Origin: Stenotrophomonas sp. YIM B06876 | Lineage (GTDB): Bacteria > Pseudomonadota > Gammaproteobacteria > Xanthomonadales > Xanthomonadaceae | DNA length: 49,706 bases | Assembly (NCBI RefSeq): GCF_030711595.1 | Contig: NZ_JAUJUJ010000023.1 | Coordinates: 1 to 49,706 of the forward strand | Reading direction: 5' to 3' | Shown here: in pieces, positions 43,862-49,706 of the stretch | How the letters are laid out: every line of letters starts with the position of its first letter | Position numbering within the stretch: the first letter of the stretch is position 1 | The notes under the pieces: generated by a model | The model's input: the letters and a program-made list of their open reading frames with translations, nothing else | The model's database searches: none | What the model was told of the DNA's origin: nothing | Translations under genes and position numbers: made by a program

Positions 43862-45130
43862 TCAGTTGAGGGTGACGCGCTCGGCATCGCCGAACAGCTC
43901 GCTGCCGGAGACCACCACGCGGTCGCCGGGTTTCAGGCCGGACAGCACTTCCACTTCGCCCAGGCTGCTCACCCCCAGTTGCACCGGGCGACGCACGGCG
44001 CTGCGGCCGTCCATGACATAGGCGTAGCGGCCGCCGCTCTGTTCGACGAACGGACCGCGTTCGAGCTTGAGCACGTCCCGGCGGGTATCGAGCAGCACCC
44101 GCGCGCTCATGCGCTGGCTCTGGCGCAGCCCCGGCGGCTGGGTGGAAGAGAAGCGGATACGGGCGGTGACCTCGCCATTGACCACTTCCGGGGAGACGGC
44201 GGAAATGGCGCCGGCAAACGGCTGGCCGTTGCCGCTGGACAGCTGTGCCGGCATGCCGATGGCCAGATCGCGGGCGAAGCTTTCCGGCACCTTTATTTCC
44301 ACTTCGAACTGGGACAGGTCGACCACGCCCAGTACCGGCGCGTTGGCGATGACCTGGGTGTGCTGGGCGGCCTGTACCTGGCCCACCTGGCCGTCGAACG
44401 GCGCGCGCAGTGTCAGCGCATCGACCTGCCGCTGCACTTCGACCACCACCGCTTTCTGGCGCTCGGCCAGCAGCCGTTTGTTGCGGGCATCCAGGTCCGC
44501 GCCTTGGCCCTGCAGGCCGGCATCCTGGTGGGCATGCTGCAGCTGGATGTCGGCCTTCTTCAGGTCATCCTGCGCCTTGGACAGGTTGACCTGCGGCACC
44601 GCACCGCCGTCGAAGCCGCGCTGGAACCGCTCCAGCTCGCGCGCCGCGGCCTGGCGGTCGATTTCGGCCTGGTCGGTGAGTTTGCGCGCGTTGGCGCGGG
44701 CGAGGGTGGCATCGAGCGCGGCGCGGCCGGCTTCGGCCTCCATCCCGGCCAGCGTGGTCTGCTCCTGGGCCAGCCTGCTGCGCAGTTCCGGGCTGTCGAT
44801 CACCGCCAGTTCCTGGCCCTGGCTGACCACGTCGCCGGCAACCACTTTCAGGTCCACGGTGCCGGCCGAGATCGCATACAGGATCGGACTGTTGGCGGCG
44901 ATCACGCGGCCGTCGGCGGCAATGTCGCGCACCAGATCGCCACGCTTGACCTCGGCGATGCGTACCCGCGCGCGGTCGAATGAACGGCTGCCGGCGAGCC
45001 AGCTCTGCGCGGCCAGGCCGATGCCGGCCACCAGCACCAGCGCGGCGAGGGCCGGCCAGCGCCAGCGTCGCCACGAGGCGGCCCGCGTGGGGGTGACGGA
45101 CTGGTCCTGGGCAGAGGTGTCGCGGATCAT
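43862..45130 (-). CDS. HlyD/MacA-type periplasmic adaptor (membrane fusion) protein
   Basis: This 422-residue membrane-fusion protein has one N-terminal membrane helix (about residues 26-45: PALAALVLVAGIGLAAQSWL). Its biotinyl-lipoyl halves are GTVDLKVVAGDVVSQGQELA and LTLRAPFDGQVGQVQAAQHT, around a long coiled-coil hairpin (about 115-215). Beta-barrel and membrane-proximal domains follow (RMSARVLLDTRRDVLKLERG, GLKPGDRVVVSGSELFGDA). I chose ATG 45130 because the sigma-54 promoter lies just upstream at 45165-45180; the frame is open to 45256 but that stretch carries the regulatory sites. It is the first gene of the operon. No outer-membrane TolC partner is in the cluster. Confidence 0.93.
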   Translation of the reverse strand: MIRDTSAQDQSVTPTRAASWRRWRWPALAALVLVAGIGLAAQSWLAGSRSFDRARVRIAEVKRGDLVRDIAADGRVIAANSPILYAISAGTVDLKVVAGDVVSQGQELAVIDSPELRSRLAQEQTTLAGMEAEAGRAALDATLARANARKLTDQAEIDRQAAARELERFQRGFDGGAVPQVNLSKAQDDLKKADIQLQHAHQDAGLQGQGADLDARNKRLLAERQKAVVVEVQRQVDALTLRAPFDGQVGQVQAAQHTQVIANAPVLGVVDLSQFEVEIKVPESFARDLAIGMPAQLSSGNGQPFAGAISAVSPEVVNGEVTARIRFSSTQPPGLRQSQRMSARVLLDTRRDVLKLERGPFVEQSGGRYAYVMDGRSAVRRPVQLGVSSLGEVEVLSGLKPGDRVVVSGSELFGDAERVTLN

Positions 45131-45164
45131 CGTTCGGCTTCGCTGGAGGGTTGCCTTAGCTGAA

Positions 45165-45180
45165 GCAGAAGCCGTGCCAA
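45165..45180 (-). promoter_or_regulatory. Sigma-54 (-24/-12) promoter of the ABC cluster
   Basis: On the minus strand TTGGCAC (45180-45174), five bases GGCTT, then CTGC (45168-45165) match the sigma-54 consensus TGGCAC-N5-TTGC with one mismatch and exact spacing. Transcription would begin about 12 bp downstream near 45153, leaving about 23 bases before ATG 45130. An NtrC-family activator encoded in the same cluster supports the assignment. Confidence 0.8.
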
Positions 45181-45220
45181 TCTCAACCTGTTGAAATTGT
45201 TGGGATGTTCCCGTTTTCCG

Positions 45221-45258
45221 CCGTGTCCGGGTGTCCGCGGACACCCGCGCGGACACGG
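45221..45258. promoter_or_regulatory. Nested palindromic enhancer (four GTGTCCG/CGGACAC half-sites)
   Basis: GTGTCCG occurs at 45223-45229 and 45231-45237; CGGACAC at 45238-45244 and 45250-45256. The inner pair makes a perfect 18-bp palindrome, GGGTGTCCGCGGACACCC (45229-45246). The outer pair gives 9-bp arms (45221-45229, 45250-45258). The centre is about 60 bp upstream of the -24 element of the sigma-54 promoter, a usual place for NtrC-type activator sites. Two adjacent dimer sites suit oligomer formation. Binding by the cluster's own regulator is inferred. Confidence 0.75.
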
Positions 45259-45343
45259 GCGGCCGCTGGCGTGGCCGGCACGCCCGGAAAGTCAGGCGCG
45301 AGCGAGGCTAAAATGCCTGCCTGACGTTACGGGTAGACAAACT

Positions 45344-47173
<1,830 letters not shown>

Positions 47174-47235
47174 CACGCAGGCCGCCATTGATGGCATGGA
47201 TGATGATGGCGTGTGTGGCGTGGACCACCGCCATT

Positions 47236-47266
47236 GAAAACGCCGGCAGTTGCCGGCGTTTTCTTT
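47236..47266. terminator. Bidirectional rho-independent terminator between glmS and gloA
   Basis: AAAACGCCGGC (47237-47247) pairs with GCCGGCGTTTT (47252-47262) in an 11-bp stem with a 4-nt loop. T-rich sequence follows on the plus strand (TTTTCTTTT), and A-rich arms provide T on the minus strand. It lies between convergent glmS and the glyoxalase gene. Confidence 0.9.
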
Positions 47267-47287
47267 TGCTGTCCGCGGTGCGATGGA

Positions 47288-47815
47288 TCAGGGCCGCGCG
47301 CTGTTGGAGATGATCTCCACCCAGTAGCCATCCGGGTCCTTGATGAAGGCCAGGTGCTTCATGCGGCCATCGCTCAAGCGCTTCTGGAACGGCACATCGA
47401 GCTGCTCGAAACGGGTGCAGGCCGCTTCGATATCCGGCACCGACACACAGATATGGCCGAAGCCACGCGGCTCGCTGTTGCCGTCGTGGTAGACCGGGCC
47501 ATCCTGCTGCTCGGTGCCGTGGTTGTGGGTCAACTCCAGTACGCCGGGAATGCCGGCCATCCACAGGCGACGCTGCGCATCGTCTTCGGGAATGGCGGTG
47601 CCGGCCGGCACGTAGGCCAGGAAGTACAGACTGAACGCGGCTTCGGGGAAGTCGCGCTGGTCGATCAGCGAAAAGCCCAGCACGCGGGTGTAGAAGTCCA
47701 GCGAGGCGCGGATGTCCTTGACCCGCAGCATGGTGTGGTTGAAGACGAAGCCATGGGTTTGCGCCGGCACGCTGGCGGCGACGCCGGGCTGTTCACGCAG
47801 GGATGGAAGGCTCAT
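47288..47815 (-). CDS. gloA: Lactoylglutathione lyase (glyoxalase I)
   Basis: Glyoxalase I converts the hemithioacetal of methylglyoxal and glutathione to S-lactoylglutathione, detoxifying methylglyoxal. The 175-residue protein has two beta-alpha-beta-beta-beta modules and the four metal ligands expected: His27 in FNHTMLRVKDI, Glu in PGVLELTHNHGTE, His in GFGHICVSVPDI and Glu in GYWVEIISN. Its length and insertions (about 40 residues more than E. coli GloA) fit the longer, Zn-dependent type found in Pseudomonas and eukaryotes. AGGAG lies 6 nt before ATG 47815. Confidence 0.93.
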   Translation of the reverse strand: MSLPSLREQPGVAASVPAQTHGFVFNHTMLRVKDIRASLDFYTRVLGFSLIDQRDFPEAAFSLYFLAYVPAGTAIPEDDAQRRLWMAGIPGVLELTHNHGTEQQDGPVYHDGNSEPRGFGHICVSVPDIEAACTRFEQLDVPFQKRLSDGRMKHLAFIKDPDGYWVEIISNSARP

Positions 47816-47919
47816 GGAGGCTCCTTGATGGGGGAATGCATGGGGCACAGAGCGTCATTTTACGTGCGGCGTCCGGCTCGCGGATGACGGCGGCCGTAAC
47901 CGCCGCCGTCGTTGCCCGC

Positions 47920-48462
47920 TCAGGGGTGTTGCGAGAACGCACTTACGCTGCCGTCTTCGGTGAGCAATGCGACGGCGAACGGCTGGCGGTAGCCGTCTGG
48001 CGATTCCATGCCCGGCGAGCCGATCGGCATGCCCGGCAGCACCAGTCCGCGCGCCTTCGGCCGTTCGGCCAGCAGCTTGTGGATCGCAGCCACCGGCACG
48101 TGGCCTTCCACCACATAGCCGTCGATCTCGGAGGTGTGGCAGGAGTACATGCCTTCGCCGATGCCCAGGCGCTGTTTCAGCGCGGCCATGTCGGCGGTGT
48201 TGTGGATCTCCACCGGGAAGCCGGCCGCGCGCATGTGCTCGGCCCAGCCGCCGCAGCAGCCGCAGTTCGGGTCCTTGTGCACCTTCACCAGCGGCAGGCG
48301 TTTGCTGGCCGGAGCCGTCACCGGTGGGGTGGCCGATGCGGCACTGGCGGCGATGGTCGCCGTCTGTGCGGCCGGGGCCGGGGAGGCGGCGCTGCAGGCA
48401 CTGGTCAGCAGCGCGCTGCCGGCCAGCAGCAGGAACCGCGAGGTCTTTGCATTGAAGTTCAT
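47920..48462 (-). CDS. DUF411 family copper-associated protein
   Basis: This 180-residue exported protein has a signal peptide with a possible lipobox (LLAGSALLTSACSAASPAPA, candidate lipidated Cys23), an Ala/Pro/Thr-rich linker, and the DUF411 domain. The domain shows KVHKDPNCGCCGGWAEHMRA (Cys cluster CGCC), MYSCHTSEIDGYVVEGHVPV and ARGLVLPGMPIGSPGMES. DUF411 proteins occur with copper-resistance genes and are thought to bind metal. Here it follows copB on the same strand with 106 bp between, which supports a copper-handling operon. AAGGAAT lies upstream of ATG 48462. Confidence 0.9.
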   Translation of the reverse strand: MNFNAKTSRFLLLAGSALLTSACSAASPAPAAQTATIAASAASATPPVTAPASKRLPLVKVHKDPNCGCCGGWAEHMRAAGFPVEIHNTADMAALKQRLGIGEGMYSCHTSEIDGYVVEGHVPVAAIHKLLAERPKARGLVLPGMPIGSPGMESPDGYRQPFAVALLTEDGSVSAFSQHP

Positions 48463-48568
48463 GGGGTTTGATTCCTTGGTGTCGTCGCACCGCCACCGCG
48501 GTGCGGTCATGGCGTAGTGGCCGGTTCGGCCCGGGGGACGGACGCCAGGCGGCGCCCGTCCCGGCAGG

Positions 48569-49706
48569 TCAGAACCAGAGGCGCACGCCGGCAACCCAGC
48601 GCGACTCGCTGATGCCTTCGCCGGCGTCGCGGTGCAGGTCGGCGGTGTTGCCGTACACGCGTTCGTGGACGAAGCCCACATACGGCGCGAAGCGTCGGGT
48701 GATCTCGTAGCGCAGGCGCAGGCCCGCCTCCACGCTGCTCATGCCCTTGCCCACGCCGCGCTGCGGATCGTCATCGGCGACTAGGTTGGCCTCGATCACC
48801 GGCTGCAGGATCAGCCGGTTGGTCAGCAGCACGTCGTACTCCACCTCGAAGGCCAGCTCGGCCTTGCGCGTGCCGCCGAGATAAGCCATCGCCGATACCT
48901 CGAACTTGTACGGCGCCATGCCCTGGAAGCCGACGGCCGCGCGGGTCAGATCCGCGCTGTCGCGACCGTTGTCGTGGCGTACGCCGGCCACGAAGTCCCA
49001 CCACGGCGAGATCGCGCGGCCGTACAGCGCATCGGCCGACCAGTCCTGCACACGGCTTCCGCTGCGTTCGCCTTCGCTGCGCAGCCACAGCCGGTTGATG
49101 TCACCGCCAAACCACGAGTCGATGCCCCAGGCCTGGCCGCTGCCATGCGCGTTGTCCCAGGCTTCCAGGTGGTCGAACACCACCAGGCTGTTGAAGGCAG
49201 ACGCGTGCTCCATCGCGTGCGGCGCCAGTGTCGGGAACGCGGCGGCGAAATCCTCGGCGGTCGGTACCGGAATCGGTTCGCGTGGCGTGGCACTGGCGGC
49301 CTTGGCGGGCATCCGGTGGCCGGCATGCGGATCGGCGCCGTGGGCGCTGTGGTCCATCGCTGACATGTCATGGCCGGGATGCGGGTCATCCTTCGTCGCC
49401 AGCGTGGTGTGCCCGGCATGCGGATCGTCCTTCGCCGCCGGCGTGGTGTGCCCGGCATGTGGATCAGCGCCGTGGGCGCTGGGGTCCATCGCCGACATGT
49501 CATGGCCGGCATGCGGGTCATCCTTCGTCGCCAATGGTGCATGGGGGTCGCTTTTCGCGACCGGCCTGTGATGCCCTGCATGGGCAGCGTGCGCGCCGGC
49601 CTTGGCTTTCGGCTTGGCATGTGCGGCGTGTGGATCCGCTGACGGCTTTGCCGCAGCACCATGCCCGGCATGCGGATCCTTCGCATACGCCGCGCCGCTG
49701 GCGGCC
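48569..49706 (-). CDS. copB: Copper resistance protein CopB (partial, N-terminus outside window)
   Basis: CopB is an outer-membrane beta-barrel protein of the Cop/Pco copper resistance systems. The frame is open to the right edge, so the signal peptide and start are missing; about 379 residues are visible. The first 130 visible residues form a His/Met/Asp-rich region with seven DPHxxH units and HDMSAMD motifs, suited to binding copper in the periplasm. The barrel follows: VFDHLEAWDNAHGSGQAWGI, SWFGGDINRLWLRSEGERSG, DALYGRAISPWWDFVAGVRH, RRFAPYVGFVHERVYGNTAD and the terminal VAGVRLWF. The usual partner copA would lie upstream outside the window. The DUF411 gene follows. Confidence 0.93.
   Translation of the reverse strand, partial: AASGAAYAKDPHAGHGAAAKPSADPHAAHAKPKAKAGAHAAHAGHHRPVAKSDPHAPLATKDDPHAGHDMSAMDPSAHGADPHAGHTTPAAKDDPHAGHTTLATKDDPHPGHDMSAMDHSAHGADPHAGHRMPAKAASATPREPIPVPTAEDFAAAFPTLAPHAMEHASAFNSLVVFDHLEAWDNAHGSGQAWGIDSWFGGDINRLWLRSEGERSGSRVQDWSADALYGRAISPWWDFVAGVRHDNGRDSADLTRAAVGFQGMAPYKFEVSAMAYLGGTRKAELAFEVEYDVLLTNRLILQPVIEANLVADDDPQRGVGKGMSSVEAGLRLRYEITRRFAPYVGFVHERVYGNTADLHRDAGEGISESRWVAGVRLWF
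49321..49532 (-). repeat. Near-identical 80-bp direct repeat inside copB
   Basis: Positions 49321-49400 and 49453-49532 are nearly identical over 80 bp (a handful of substitutions) with a 132-bp period, so they are in frame (44 residues). Each encodes the unit DDPHxGHDMSAMD, then SAHGADPHAGH. This shows that the metal-binding region grew by internal duplication, and its length probably varies between strains. Confidence 0.8.

Noticed and set aside
43103..44983. 626-codon plus-strand frame opposite the ATPase and adaptor genes
   Set aside because: Antisense to Walker and lipoyl motifs, with no start context or domain.
45259..45343. glmS ribozyme or riboswitch in the glmS leader
   Set aside because: The leader is under 90 bp and shows no ribozyme core. 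The glmS ribozyme is known from Firmicutes, not from this group.

Overview
The window is GC-rich, gene-dense bacterial chromosome. Gene content and order point to a gammaproteobacterium of the Xanthomonadaceae, most likely Stenotrophomonas or a close relative: an Lrp/dadA/alr module, a separate aceF-lpdA pair in which E3 carries its own lipoyl domain, DUF3247 and DUF1415 proteins, and paired GTAG-headed stem-loops like the SMAG repeats of Stenotrophomonas. The genus is an inference. I saw no rRNA, tRNA, CRISPR array, insertion sequence, phage gene or replication origin.

Layout. 1-1784 (minus): flagellar stator genes motB (cut by the window edge) and motA. 1872-3226: msrB and two small unknown genes. 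3299-6292: divergent Lrp-type regulator and the D-alanine/L-alanine catabolic pair dadA-alr, with a perfect inverted repeat between them. 6369-13789: a DUF3016 gene, a large hybrid sensor kinase whose frame runs into a DUF3247 protein, rsmC-rsuA (rRNA modification), yajQ-DUF1415, and an EamA transporter. 13833-17816: methionine importer metN-metI-metQ, preceded by a 29-codon coupled ORF and followed by a YiiX-like putative hydrolase. 17813-19167: ompW and a DNA glycosylase. 19379-23219: pyruvate dehydrogenase E2, a secreted unknown protein and E3. 23458-23700: remains of an outer-membrane barrel gene. 23932-31273: the complete F1Fo ATP synthase operon atpIBEFHAGDC, with repeats and hairpins in several of its gaps. 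31341-34422: an S58-type peptidase, a GtrA-like protein and glmU.

The most interesting region is 34639-45258. Between glmU and glmS, which adjoin each other beside the atp operon in many gammaproteobacteria, lies a minus-strand cluster. In order of transcription it encodes a membrane-fusion-type protein, one ABC ATPase, permease A1, permease B1, an NTF2-like secreted protein, permease A2, permease B2, an NtrC-family response regulator and its NtrY-like kinase. Upstream of the first gene are a good sigma-54 (-24/-12) promoter match and, about 60 bp further up, a nested palindrome of four GTGTCCG/CGGACAC half-sites that looks like the regulator's enhancer. The cluster therefore reads as a self-regulated, sigma-54-dependent ABC export or envelope-response system with a duplicated permease pair.

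45344-49706: glmS, a glyoxalase I, and a copper-related pair, a DUF411 protein and copB. CopB has a His/Met-rich repeat region that runs off the right edge.
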